Assembly (NCBI GenBank): GCA_025966335.1
Contig: JAICRS010000053.1
Location: 1 to 13,910, forward strand
From: Nocardioidaceae bacterium
Lineage (GTDB): Bacteria > Actinomycetota > Actinomycetes > Propionibacteriales > Nocardioidaceae
Direction of reading: 5' to 3'
DNA: 13,910 nucleotides
Shown: one piece after another, positions 6,531 through 13,235 of the stretch
Position numbering within the stretch: position 1 is the stretch's first letter
How the letters are laid out: each line of letters opens with the position of its first letter
Notes under the pieces: generated by a model
Databases searched by the model: none
The model's input: only the letters and a program-made list of their open reading frames with translations
What the model was told of the DNA's origin: nothing
Position numbers and translations under genes: made by a program

Positions 6531-6602
6531 CACACGTGTGCTGGAACTGCACACATTTTCCGGCCGGACGTACAACTCCGGCACACAAGTGCGATTGCGA
6601 CA
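6531..6602. repeat. Two-box repeat module, copy downstream of the DUF559 gene
   Basis: Box 1 CACACGTGTG at 6531-6540 continues CTGGA as in the upstream copy; box 2 CACACAAGTG at 6582-6591 continues CGATTGCGAC, again 51 bp apart. By hand alignment with the upstream module (offset 1129 bp, no gaps) the first 15 bases are identical, the last 21 match at 18 positions, and the roughly 30 bp between are largely different. The divergent centre still carries a dyad, TCCGGCCGGA (6570-6579 region). It ends about 57 bases from the 3' end of the tRNA-Ala gene. Confidence 0.8.
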
Positions 6603-6620
6603 CCTGGGGCCGGACGCGAA

Positions 6621-6648
6621 AGGGCCGGTCGACGCAACGACCGGCCCT
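6621..6648 (-). terminator. Hairpin terminator after tRNA-Ala (possibly bidirectional)
   Basis: A perfect 11-bp stem, AGGGCCGGTCG paired with CGACCGGCCCT, with a 6-base loop, lies 10 bases beyond the tRNA 3' end on the minus strand. Only a short TTC follows instead of a T-run, which is typical of actinobacterial I-shaped terminators. It also lies downstream of the convergent DUF559 gene and could stop transcripts from both directions. Confidence 0.7.
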
Positions 6649-6658
6649 CTCGATGTTG

Positions 6659-6731
6659 TGGAGCTGAGGGGACTCGAACCCCTGACCCCCTCCATGCCAT
6701 GGAGGTGCGCTACCAGCTGCGCCACAGCCCC
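6659..6731 (-). tRNA. tRNA-Ala (anticodon GGC)
   Basis: A 73-base cloverleaf on the minus strand. The acceptor GGGGCTG pairs with CAGCTCC (one G-T wobble) and the discriminator is A. The D-arm is GCGC...GCGC with AGCTGGTA. The anticodon stem CCTCC/GGAGG has loop ATGGCAT, giving anticodon GGC, which reads alanine codons GCC and GCU. The T-arm is AGGGG-TTCGAGT-CCCCT. The acceptor G3-U70 wobble, the main identity element for alanine tRNA, is present. CCA is not encoded. A promoter-like pair lies upstream and a hairpin terminator downstream, so it is probably transcribed on its own. Confidence 0.96.
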
Positions 6732-6773
6732 GCCGCCAGAACCAGCCCTGCGGCCTCGTCGAGCAACCCGGGA

Positions 6774-6803
6774 ATCTTAGCCAACAGGTGCACCGGATGC
6801 GAA
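6774..6803 (-). promoter_or_regulatory. Putative promoter of tRNA-Ala
   Basis: On the minus strand TAAGAT (6774-6779) is a good -10 and TTCGCA (6798-6803) a fair -35 (four of six), spaced by 18 bp. The start would fall near 6767, about 36 bases before the mature tRNA 5' end. It lies in the gap after the rsfS stop. Confidence 0.5.
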
Positions 6804-6825
6804 ATCGACCCAGGGGTGTGGCTGC

Positions 6826-7206
6826 TCACTCACCGCGGCCGGGGGTGGCCGACTCCGGCAGCTCGATCATCGGGCAGTCGCGCCACAGCCGCTCGAGGGC
6901 GTAGAACGACCGCTCCTCCTCGTGCTGCACGTGCACCACGATGTCGGCGTAGTCGATGAGCACCCATCGCCCGTCACGTTCACCCTCCCGGCGTACCGGC
7001 TTGGCGCCGATGTCGCGCAGGGAGTCCTCGACCGCGTCCACGATCGCCTTGACCTGCCGGTCGTTGGCCGCCGAGCAGAGCACGAACGCGTCGGTGATCA
7101 CCAGCTGTTCGGAGACGTCGAAGGCGATGATGTTCTCCGCGAGCTTGTCGGAGGCCGCCTGCGCGGCGGCGTGCACGAGCTCGAGGGCGCGGTCGGTGGC
7201 GGTCAC
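6826..7206 (-). CDS. rsfS: Ribosomal silencing factor RsfS
   Basis: 126 residues, the normal size for the RsfS/Iojap (DUF143) family, which binds ribosomal protein uL14 on the large subunit and blocks subunit joining when nutrients are low. Family blocks are present: KLAENIIAFDVSEQLVITDAFVLCSA, NDRQVKAIVDAVEDSLRD, then the GERDGRWVLIDYADIVVHVQHEEERSFYALERLW core, which is the most conserved part. The start is GTG at 7204-7206 and overlaps the nadD stop as GTGA, so it is translated in step with nadD, the usual partner of rsfS across bacteria. It is the last gene of the minus-strand housekeeping run. Confidence 0.96.
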   Translation of the reverse strand: MTATDRALELVHAAAQAASDKLAENIIAFDVSEQLVITDAFVLCSAANDRQVKAIVDAVEDSLRDIGAKPVRREGERDGRWVLIDYADIVVHVQHEEERSFYALERLWRDCPMIELPESATPGRGE

Positions 7207-7856
7207 TGGACTCCTAGCTTGGTGTCAGTCTTGGTGGGCGCGTAGAGCTGGTACTTCTTGATGTACTGGACGACCCCGTCCGGCACCAGGTACCAGACCG
7301 GCTCCCCGGCGGCGGTGCGCTTGCGGCACTCGGTCGACGAGATCGCCAGCGCGGGGATCTCCACGATCGTGACCCGGTCCGACGGGATGCCCTCAAGCGT
7401 GGAGTCGTCCATCTCGTAGCCCGGACGGGTACACCCGACGAAGTGGGCCAGCCGGAACAGCTCCGCGGCGTCGCGCCAGGTGAAGATGTCGCCGAGCGCG
7501 TCGGCACCGGTGATGAAGTAGAGCTCCGCGTCCGGCAGCTCGGCGTTCAGGTCGCGCAGCGTGTCGATGGTGTACGTCGGACCCTCCCGGTCGATGTCGA
7601 CACGAGACACCCAGAACCTCGGGTTCGAAGCGGTCGCGATCACCGTCATCAGGTAACGGTCCTCGGCCTCGGACACGGCGCGACCGGACTTCTGCCACGG
7701 CTGCCCGGTGGGCACGAACACGACCTCGTCGAGGCCGAACCACGCCTGCACCTCGCTCGCCGCGACGAGGTGGCCGTGGTGGATGGGGTCGAAGGTTCCG
7801 CCCATGACACCGATCCGGCGGGGGGAGGTCTTCGACGGCGTTCCCGACTCAGTCAC
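7203..7856 (-). CDS. nadD: Nicotinate-nucleotide adenylyltransferase
   Basis: Transfers AMP from ATP to nicotinate mononucleotide, making deamido-NAD in the cytoplasm for NAD synthesis. 217 residues from the GTG at 7854-7856. The nucleotidyltransferase motif GGTFDPIHHGH is at 19-29, with both histidines of the H-x-G-H signature, and the second motif ISSTECR is at 172-178. TGADALGDIFTW is the typical middle block. The start is uncertain: no Shine-Dalgarno is visible and an in-frame ATG at 7803-7805 lies just before GGTFDP. The latter would cut into the first strand, so I prefer the GTG. It overlaps rsfS by four bases and follows the small membrane gene by 30 bases. Confidence 0.95.
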   Translation of the reverse strand: MTESGTPSKTSPRRIGVMGGTFDPIHHGHLVAASEVQAWFGLDEVVFVPTGQPWQKSGRAVSEAEDRYLMTVIATASNPRFWVSRVDIDREGPTYTIDTLRDLNAELPDAELYFITGADALGDIFTWRDAAELFRLAHFVGCTRPGYEMDDSTLEGIPSDRVTIVEIPALAISSTECRKRTAAGEPVWYLVPDGVVQYIKKYQLYAPTKTDTKLGVQ

Positions 7857-7886
7857 CGGCGACAGTCATCTGTGGATCGGGGGCGA

Positions 7887-8036
7887 TCAGGAGTGATCGC
7901 GTCCCTTGCCGAACATCATCAACCCGAACAGCATCGCCAGCAGGATCGCCAGTGTGATGGCCCCGACAAGGTACGGGTGGAGGACAGGCTCCTCGCTGTG
8001 CTCGGCGGCAGCCGTGACCAAGGACGTAATCGACAT
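7887..8036 (-). CDS. 49-residue single-pass membrane protein
   Basis: A short ORF, ATG at 8034-8036 to TGA at 7887-7889. It encodes an acidic, polar N-terminus (TAAAEHSEEPVLHPY), one strongly hydrophobic helix (about residues 22-42, LVGAITLAILLAMLFGLMMF), and a short basic tail GKGRDHS. This suggests a one-pass inner-membrane protein with its C-terminus in the cytoplasm. An AAGG lies about 8 bases upstream of the start. It sits between the phosphatidyltransferase (33 bases upstream) and nadD (30 bases downstream) on the same strand, so it is probably in the operon. From memory, similar tiny proteins ending in G-R-D/E-H-S/T occur in other actinobacteria; the function is unknown. Confidence 0.7.
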   Translation of the reverse strand: MSITSLVTAAAEHSEEPVLHPYLVGAITLAILLAMLFGLMMFGKGRDHS

Positions 8037-8069
8037 GGGCCATACCTTACCGTCCCCGCCGGCGCCGGC

Positions 8070-8684
8070 TCACGACGCCGGGACCGGAAGCCCGAGTCGG
8101 CCCAGCCGCACCAACGACACGGACTTGAGCACCAGCAGCGCCACGGCGATCGCGACACCGAGCCAGACCCACCCGGTGACCAGGAGCAGGACCGCGAACA
8201 ACGAGGAGTTCACCGCCTTGCCCGGCTTGGACCAGTTCCACAGCCACAGCTGCCGATCCACGACGTAGAAGTAGTTGGGGCTCCGGATCGGCCACGCCAG
8301 GAACGCCAGCGACAGGAAGCAGTCGATGACCATGAACTCGGCGAGATAGATGAAGATCGGCAGCGCGAACTCCGGACTGAGCCAGGCCAGTCCCAGGTAG
8401 AACGCGGCCGCACAGAACCGGTCGCACAGGATGTCGAGCACCGCCCCGATCCGCGTCTCGCAGCCGCGCAGCCGGGCGACGAACCCGTCGGCCATGTCGC
8501 CGACCCAGTAGACGACCAGGGCCACCACCAGCAGCGTGAGGCTCGCCTCGCGGGCGGCGAGACCGGCCAGCGCTACGGAGGCAACCGTGCGGACCAGGGT
8601 GACCACGTTGGCGGAGGTCCCGAGACGCTCGGCCGCGGAATCGGCGTAGACGTCCGGCGACGCCAGGTCAGCGGAGATGGCCAT
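8070..8684 (-). CDS. CDP-alcohol phosphatidyltransferase
   Basis: Membrane enzyme that moves a phosphatidyl group from CDP-diacylglycerol to an alcohol. 204 residues with about five to six hydrophobic segments. The family signature is complete: D63-x2-D66-G67-x2-A70-R71-x8-G80-x3-D84-x3-D88, the aspartates that bind the metals. The alcohol acceptor cannot be assigned. The later SPNYFYVVDRQLWLWNW and VLKSVSLVRL stretches recall the C-terminal half of eukaryotic-type phosphatidylinositol synthase rather than PgsA, but this is only by eye. The ATG at 8682-8684 overlaps the end of proA by 17 bases, so its translation is coupled to proA. A lipid gene inside a proline/NAD gene run is unusual. Confidence 0.88.
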   Translation of the reverse strand: MAISADLASPDVYADSAAERLGTSANVVTLVRTVASVALAGLAAREASLTLLVVALVVYWVGDMADGFVARLRGCETRIGAVLDILCDRFCAAAFYLGLAWLSPEFALPIFIYLAEFMVIDCFLSLAFLAWPIRSPNYFYVVDRQLWLWNWSKPGKAVNSSLFAVLLLVTGWVWLGVAIAVALLVLKSVSLVRLGRLGLPVPAS

Positions 8685-9930
8685 CGCCGGTCACCACGTA
8701 CTTGGTCGAGGTCATCTCGGGCAGCCCCATCGGCCCCCGGGCGTGCAATTTCTGCGTCGAGATCCCGATCTCGGCACCGAAGCCGAGCTCGCCGCCGTCG
8801 GTGAACCGGGTGGAGGCGTTCACGAGCACCGCTGCGGAGTCCACCTCGGCGGTGAACCGTCGGGCCGCGGCCTGGGACCCGGTGACGATGGCCTCGGTGT
8901 GGCCGGAGGAGAACCGGCGGATGTGCCCGAGGGCGGCGTCGAGGTCGGGTACGACGCACGCGGCGATGTCGAGGGAGAGGTACTCGCGTTCGTAGTCCTC
9001 ATCCGTGACGGCCGCCACCCCGTCGTACTCCTGGAACGCCCGGTCGCCGTGGATGGTGACCCCCGCCTCCTGCAGAGCGGGAACGACGAGCGGCAGGAAC
9101 TGCTCGGCGACGTCGGCGTGCACGAGCAGCGACTCGGCGGCGTTGCACACCGAGGGGCGGTGCGTCTTGGCGTTGAGGACGATGGCCACCGCGTGCGCGA
9201 GGTCCGCGTCGCGGTCGACGTAGACGTGGCAGTTGCCGACGCCGGTCTCGATGACCGGGACGGTGGACTCCTCGACGACCGAGCGGATCAGGCCGGCACC
9301 GCCGCGCGGGATCAGGACGTCGACCAGTCCCCGGGCACGCATCAGCGCCTTGGCCGGCTCATGTCCTTCGCCGGTGACCAGCTGGACCACGTCCGCCGGC
9401 AGTCCGGCCGCTTCGGCAGCCGCCCGGAGCACCTCGACGATGGCGGCGTTGGAGTGGGCGGCGCTGGAGGACCCGCGGAGCAGGACGGCGTTGCCGCTCT
9501 TGAGGCAGATCCCGGCGGCGTCCGCGGTCACGTTGGGGCGGGCCTCGTAGATGATGCCGACCACGCCGAACGGCACCCGCACCTGGCGCAGCTCGAGCCC
9601 GTTGGCCAGGTTCGAGCCGCGGACCACCTCGCCGACCGGGTCCGGCAGACCGGCGACATCGCGCAGACCCTCGGCCATCGCCGCGACTCGGGACTCGTCG
9701 AGCCGCAGCCGGTCGATGATGGCTTCGGGCGTGCCGGCGGCCTGCGCGGCGGACACGTCACGGACGTTGGCGGCAAGCACGTCGGCGTTGGACCGCAGCA
9801 GCGCCTCGGCCATACCGGCGAGAGCCGCGTCCTTGACCGCCCGGGTGGCCACGGCCAGCTCCGTGGCAGCGGCCCGCGCCCGTCGGGCGACCTCCTGCAC
9901 GGCTGCTTCGACGTCGGTGGACCCACTCAT
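8668..9930 (-). CDS. proA: Glutamate-5-semialdehyde dehydrogenase (gamma-glutamyl phosphate reductase)
   Basis: Second step of proline synthesis: NADPH reduces gamma-glutamyl phosphate to glutamate semialdehyde. 420 residues, the usual length. The aldehyde-dehydrogenase-like fold is clear. VPFGVVGIIYEARPNVTADAAGICLKSGNA is the conserved cofactor-side block; LIPRGGAGLI follows, then ETGVGNCHVYVD, and the catalytic cysteine is C262 in RPSVCNAAES. FTDGGELGFGAEIGISTQKLHARGPMGLPEM is the diagnostic C-terminal block. I start at the ATG at 9928-9930. No Shine-Dalgarno is visible, but TACGCT lies exactly six bases upstream, so a separate leaderless transcript is possible in addition to read-through from proB. 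Confidence 0.97.
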   Translation of the reverse strand: MSGSTDVEAAVQEVARRARAAATELAVATRAVKDAALAGMAEALLRSNADVLAANVRDVSAAQAAGTPEAIIDRLRLDESRVAAMAEGLRDVAGLPDPVGEVVRGSNLANGLELRQVRVPFGVVGIIYEARPNVTADAAGICLKSGNAVLLRGSSSAAHSNAAIVEVLRAAAEAAGLPADVVQLVTGEGHEPAKALMRARGLVDVLIPRGGAGLIRSVVEESTVPVIETGVGNCHVYVDRDADLAHAVAIVLNAKTHRPSVCNAAESLLVHADVAEQFLPLVVPALQEAGVTIHGDRAFQEYDGVAAVTDEDYEREYLSLDIAACVVPDLDAALGHIRRFSSGHTEAIVTGSQAAARRFTAEVDSAAVLVNASTRFTDGGELGFGAEIGISTQKLHARGPMGLPEMTSTKYVVTGDGHLR

Positions 9931-9936
9931 GTGCAC

Positions 9937-9942
9937 AGCGTA
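9937..9942 (-). promoter_or_regulatory. Putative -10 element of a leaderless proA transcript
   Basis: TACGCT on the minus strand fits TANNNT and ends six bases before the proA ATG, placing a start on the A of the start codon. There is no Shine-Dalgarno in the 25-base gap after the preceding gene. I see no convincing -35. Confidence 0.35.
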
Positions 9943-9955
9943 TTCCGGCCGCCGG

Positions 9956-10306
9956 TCAGAACGGCAGCGGCGTGACGTCTTGCAGGTCCACGACCACGGA
10001 GTACTCCATGCCACGACGCTGGAAGACGCCGCGCTCGAGCACCTCGAGGCCGACCACCTCCCAGCGGGGCAGGCCGGCGGAGTCGCGGTACTCGTTCCAC
10101 ACCCGCAGCGCCAGCGACGAGGCGTCGAGCAAGGTCTCGGCCTCTTCCCAGTACTGGATCTCGGCGCGCCCGCCGGAGTACTTCATCGAGTGCAGAAAGG
10201 GGCGCTGGTCACTGAGCCGACGCAGCGCGTTCCGCACGACCAGCGGGTCCACGGAGTCGCCCCCGACAGTCACGGTCACGTGCCAGAGCCGGATCGGCTC
10301 ACCCAT
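9956..10306 (-). CDS. Conserved-looking hypothetical protein between proB and proA
   Basis: 116 residues, soluble, no signal or membrane segment. It opens with a beta-type RLWHVTVTVGG stretch, then DPLVVRNALRRLSDQRPFLHSMKYSGGRAEIQYWEEAETLLDASSLALRVWNEYRDSAGLP and a closing WEVVGLEVLERGVFQRR. The alternation of strands and helices suggests a small alpha/beta fold with many tryptophans. I do not recognise a family. A GAGGTG lies a few bases before the ATG at 10304-10306. The 110-base gap to proB is the longest inside the proline block and contains a moderate hairpin (10368-10397, 8-bp stem, 14-base loop), so this gene may have its own promoter. It is 25 bases upstream of proA. Confidence 0.8.
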   Translation of the reverse strand: MGEPIRLWHVTVTVGGDSVDPLVVRNALRRLSDQRPFLHSMKYSGGRAEIQYWEEAETLLDASSLALRVWNEYRDSAGLPRWEVVGLEVLERGVFQRRGMEYSVVVDLQDVTPLPF

Positions 10307-10416
10307 GCGTCACCTCTTCGCCGTGGTCGGAAAGCTCGTCACCACCAGTGTGGCGTGGGCGGGTGGGCACGGACAGTCGAATGCCGAAATGTCCGCGAAA
10401 AGCCATGTGTGGTTGG

Positions 10417-11559
10417 TCATTCAACCGGTTCTCCGCGTCGCAGGAGGACCAGGTCGTCACGGTGCACGACCTCGCGTTCGTACGACGCACCGAGCTCGCG
10501 CGCCAGGTCGTGGGTGGACCGACCGAGCAGGTCGGGCAGCTCGTCGGCGTCGTAGTTGACCAGCCCGCGGGCCACGGCGGCACCGTGTGGGTCGACCAGG
10601 TCGACCGGGTCACCGCCGACGAACGAGCCGACCACGCCGGTGATCCCGGCGGGCAGCAGCGAGGCACGCCGCTCCGTCACCGCGCGGACCGCGCCGTCGT
10701 CGAGGACCAGCCGGCCCTTCGGCTCGGTCGCGTGCGCCAACCACAGAAGCCGGGTGGGGCGGCGGCGGCCGGTGGCGTGGAAGACGGTGCCGACCGGGTC
10801 TCCCTTGAGGGCGGCGTCGGCCTGCTCCGCGGAGGTCAGCACCACCGGGATCCCGGCCCCGGTGGCGATCCGCGCGGCGTCGACCTTGGTCTGCATCCCG
10901 CCGGTGCCCAGACCCGCCGCGCCGGCCTTCCCGATCCGGACCAGCTCCAGGTCCGCGTCGGAGGACACGTCCGGCAACAGCCGGCTCGTCGGCCTCGCCG
11001 GTGGGCCGTCGTAGAGCCCGTCGACGTCGCTGAGCAGCAGGAGGAGGTCCGCGTGGACCAGGTGCGCGACCAGGGCGGCCAGCCGGTCGTTGTCGCCGAA
11101 CCGGATCTCGGAGGTGGCCACGGTGTCGTTCTCGTTGACGATCGGCAGCACCCCCATCTCCAGCAGCCTGGCGAAGGTGCGGTGGGCGTTGCGGTAGTGG
11201 CTGCGTCGGGTCACGTCGTCCACGGTGAGCAGCACCTGTCCCGCCGTCAGCCGGTGCCGGGCGAGCTCCTCGGTGTAGCGGTGCACCAGCAGGCCCTGGC
11301 CCACCGAGGCGGCCGCCTGCTGGGTGGCCAGGTCACGGGGCCGGCGCTTCAGGCCGAGCGGTGCGAGTCCGGCGGCGATCGCACCGGAGGAGACCAGCAC
11401 CACCTCGGCCCCGCGGGCCCGGATGCCGGCCAGGGTGTCCACCAGGGCCCTGACCCGGTCCGGGTCGATGCCGCCCTCGGCGGTGGTCAGCGAGGACGAC
11501 CCCACCTTCACCACGACGCGCGTGGCGCAGGTGACGTCGGTCCTGCTGGTCCCGCTCAC
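10417..11559 (-). CDS. proB: Glutamate 5-kinase
   Basis: First and feedback-controlled step of proline synthesis: phosphorylates glutamate using ATP. 380 residues: an N-terminal amino-acid kinase domain (about 1-260) and a C-terminal PUA domain (about 285-370), the full two-domain form. Visible motifs are VVVKVGSSSLT (from about residue 15), EVVLVSSGAIAAG, PIVNENDTVATSEIRFGDND (glutamate-binding region), LLLLSDVDGLYD and GTGGMQTKVDAARIA. The GTG at 11557-11559 overlaps the obgE stop as GTGA, so it is translated together with obgE. PUA domains usually bind RNA, but their role in this enzyme is not settled. Confidence 0.97.
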   Translation of the reverse strand: MSGTSRTDVTCATRVVVKVGSSSLTTAEGGIDPDRVRALVDTLAGIRARGAEVVLVSSGAIAAGLAPLGLKRRPRDLATQQAAASVGQGLLVHRYTEELARHRLTAGQVLLTVDDVTRRSHYRNAHRTFARLLEMGVLPIVNENDTVATSEIRFGDNDRLAALVAHLVHADLLLLLSDVDGLYDGPPARPTSRLLPDVSSDADLELVRIGKAGAAGLGTGGMQTKVDAARIATGAGIPVVLTSAEQADAALKGDPVGTVFHATGRRRPTRLLWLAHATEPKGRLVLDDGAVRAVTERRASLLPAGITGVVGSFVGGDPVDLVDPHGAAVARGLVNYDADELPDLLGRSTHDLARELGASYEREVVHRDDLVLLRRGEPVE

Positions 11560-13109
11560 CGGCGGTCGGCGTCCTCGGCGTCGGCCGCGCCGGGGTCGTT
11601 CTCGTCCCAGCCCCAGTCGGTCTGCGTGGACTCGGTCTCCACGTCCGTCGTACCGCCGTCCTGGCGGCGGGCCACGTCGGCCCGGGTCTCGCCCTCGGCC
11701 CGCTCGGGGAATGCCTCGTCGATCGCCCGGCGGCGCTGGGCGGCCGGACGTTTCTCCTCGAAGCGCTGGTCCTCACCGCGCCGGCTGAGCAGCTCCGCGC
11801 CCGCGTGCAGCATCGGCTTGAAGTCGAAGACCACGGCGTTCTCGACGTCGCCGATCAGCACGGTGTCGCCCTCCTCCGCGCCGAGGGCCAGCAGCCGGTC
11901 CTCGACGCCGAGCCGGTTGAGCCGGTCGGCGAGGAAGCCGACCGCCTCGTCGTTGCTGAAGTCGGTCTGGCGGACCCAGCGCTCGGGCTTCTCGCCCCGC
12001 ACCCGCCACCCCTCGCCGGTCTCCTTGATCGTGAAGTCCGGACCGGTGGTCTCGCCACGGGGGCGGATCACGATCCGGGTCGGTTCGGCGACCGGCTGCT
12101 GCGCGCGGCTGCGGGTGACCAGCGCGGCCATCGCGAACGACAGCTCGCGCAGCCCCTCGTGGCTGGCCGCCGAGACCGGGAAGACCTCCAGGCCGCGCTC
12201 GGCGAAGTCCTCGAGCACGATGTCGGCGAGGTCGCGCCCGTCGGGCACGTCGATCTTGTTCAGCACCACCAGACGCGGTCGGTCCTCGAGGCCGCCGTAC
12301 CGGCTGAGCTCGCGCTCGATCACGTCGAGGTCCGAGAGCGGGTCGCGGCCCGGTTCCATGGTGGCGGTGTCGATGACGTGCACCAGCGCGGCGCAGCGTT
12401 CGACGTGGCGCAGGAAGTCGTGCCCGAGGCCGCGGCCCTCGCTGGCGCCCTCGATCAGGCCGGGTACGTCGGCGACGGTGAACGTGGTCTCCCCGGCGGT
12501 GACCACGCCGAGATTCGGGACCAACGTGGTGAACGGGTAGTCGGCGATCTTCGGCCGGGCCCGGGACAGAGCAGCGATCAGGCTGGACTTGCCGGCGCTG
12601 GGGAAGCCCACGAGGCCGATGTCGGCGACCACCTTCAGCTCGAGGGTGATCGTCCGGTCGTCACCGGGCTCACCGAGCAGCGCGAAGCCGGGGGCCTTGC
12701 GCTTGGAGGAGGCCAGGGCCGCGTTGCCGAGCCCGCCGCGGCCGCCCTGGGCGATCACCATCTCGGTGCCGGCGCCGACCAGGTCGGCGAGCACCTCGCC
12801 CTTCTCGTCGCTGACGACCGTGCCGTCCGGGACGGGGAGGATCATGTCGTCGCCGTGCCCACCGTTCTTGTGGTCACCGGCGCCGTGCCCGCCGTGCGGG
12901 GCGCGACGGTGTGCGTTGTGGTGGTAGTCGATGAGCGTGGTGACGTCGGGGTCGACGCGGAGGGTGACGCTGCCGCCGGGTCCGCCGTTGCCGCCGTCGG
13001 GGCCGCCGAGAGGCTTGAACTTCTCGCGGTGGACGGAGGCCACGCCGTTGCCACCCCGGCCGGCGGTGACGTGCAGCACCACCCGGTCGACGAAGGTGGG
13101 CACAGCCAT
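11556..13109 (-). CDS. obgE: Obg family GTPase (ribosome assembly)
   Basis: GTPase that acts in late assembly of the 50S subunit and in stress and growth control. 517 residues in three parts. First is a glycine-rich Obg fold (1-158, with GGPDGGNGGPGG at 35-46). Next is the G domain: G1 GFPSAGKSS 168-176, G3 DVPG 214-217, G4 NKID 284-287, G5 SAAS 313-316, with the switch region DYPFTTLVPNLG. Last is an OCT domain (about 345-430). Beyond it is a charged, Glu/Asp/Arg-rich tail of some 80 residues (about 435-517) ending in an acidic DWGWDENDPGAADAEDADRR stretch, as seen in long actinobacterial Obg proteins. ATG at 13107-13109 with AGGA seven bases upstream. It overlaps proB by four bases and follows a long hairpin after rpmA. 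Confidence 0.97.
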   Translation of the reverse strand: MAVPTFVDRVVLHVTAGRGGNGVASVHREKFKPLGGPDGGNGGPGGSVTLRVDPDVTTLIDYHHNAHRRAPHGGHGAGDHKNGGHGDDMILPVPDGTVVSDEKGEVLADLVGAGTEMVIAQGGRGGLGNAALASSKRKAPGFALLGEPGDDRTITLELKVVADIGLVGFPSAGKSSLIAALSRARPKIADYPFTTLVPNLGVVTAGETTFTVADVPGLIEGASEGRGLGHDFLRHVERCAALVHVIDTATMEPGRDPLSDLDVIERELSRYGGLEDRPRLVVLNKIDVPDGRDLADIVLEDFAERGLEVFPVSAASHEGLRELSFAMAALVTRSRAQQPVAEPTRIVIRPRGETTGPDFTIKETGEGWRVRGEKPERWVRQTDFSNDEAVGFLADRLNRLGVEDRLLALGAEEGDTVLIGDVENAVVFDFKPMLHAGAELLSRRGEDQRFEEKRPAAQRRRAIDEAFPERAEGETRADVARRQDGGTTDVETESTQTDWGWDENDPGAADAEDADRR

Positions 13110-13156
13110 GGGACGTCCTCGTTTCTCGTGCCGCGTGTGGATGAAACTGTGCCAGA

Positions 13157-13209
13157 CAACGGCTGAGGGGCGTCCTGCTGTCTCAGCAGAACGCCCCTCG
13201 GAGCCGTTG
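13157..13209 (-). promoter_or_regulatory. Long two-part hairpin between rpmA and obgE
   Basis: In the minus-strand RNA, CAACGGCU, two unpaired C, then a 15-bp stem beginning GAGGGGCG close over a 5-base loop. In all 23 bp are paired (one G-U) with a single 2-base bulge. No T-run follows on either strand, so this is not a canonical intrinsic terminator. It lies 26 bases after the rpmA stop and 47 before the obgE start. It could be a partial or I-shaped terminator that lets some transcripts reach obgE, or a processing or stability element protecting the rplU-rpmA mRNA. Confidence 0.65.
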
Positions 13210-13235
13210 ACGTGTCGTCGTTCAGCGAGTGTCGT

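Noticed and set aside
5397..6602. CRISPR array or insertion-sequence ends formed by the CACACGTGTG boxes
   Set aside because: There are only four boxes, the two modules are 1.1 kb apart, and they are direct, not inverted, repeats. There are no cas or transposase genes. The repeats are reported without that label.
6493..6731. Integrated element at the tRNA-Ala 3' end with duplicated attachment site
   Set aside because: I looked for a second copy of the tRNA 3' end in the window and found none, and there is no integrase gene.
7851..7869. Small upstream ORF starting ATG at 7869 before nadD
   Set aside because: Six codons only, out of frame with nadD, with no Shine-Dalgarno or notable amino-acid run.
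8677..9975. Long ORF antisense to proA (432 codons); similar long antisense ORFs at 10348-12540, 11805-13166, 7443-8804 and 3057-4124
   Set aside because: High-GC genes produce long open frames on the opposite strand. These encode low-complexity Arg/Gly/Asp/Val-rich proteins with no family motifs, while the overlapping frames are recognisable proA, proB, obgE, nadD and galE.
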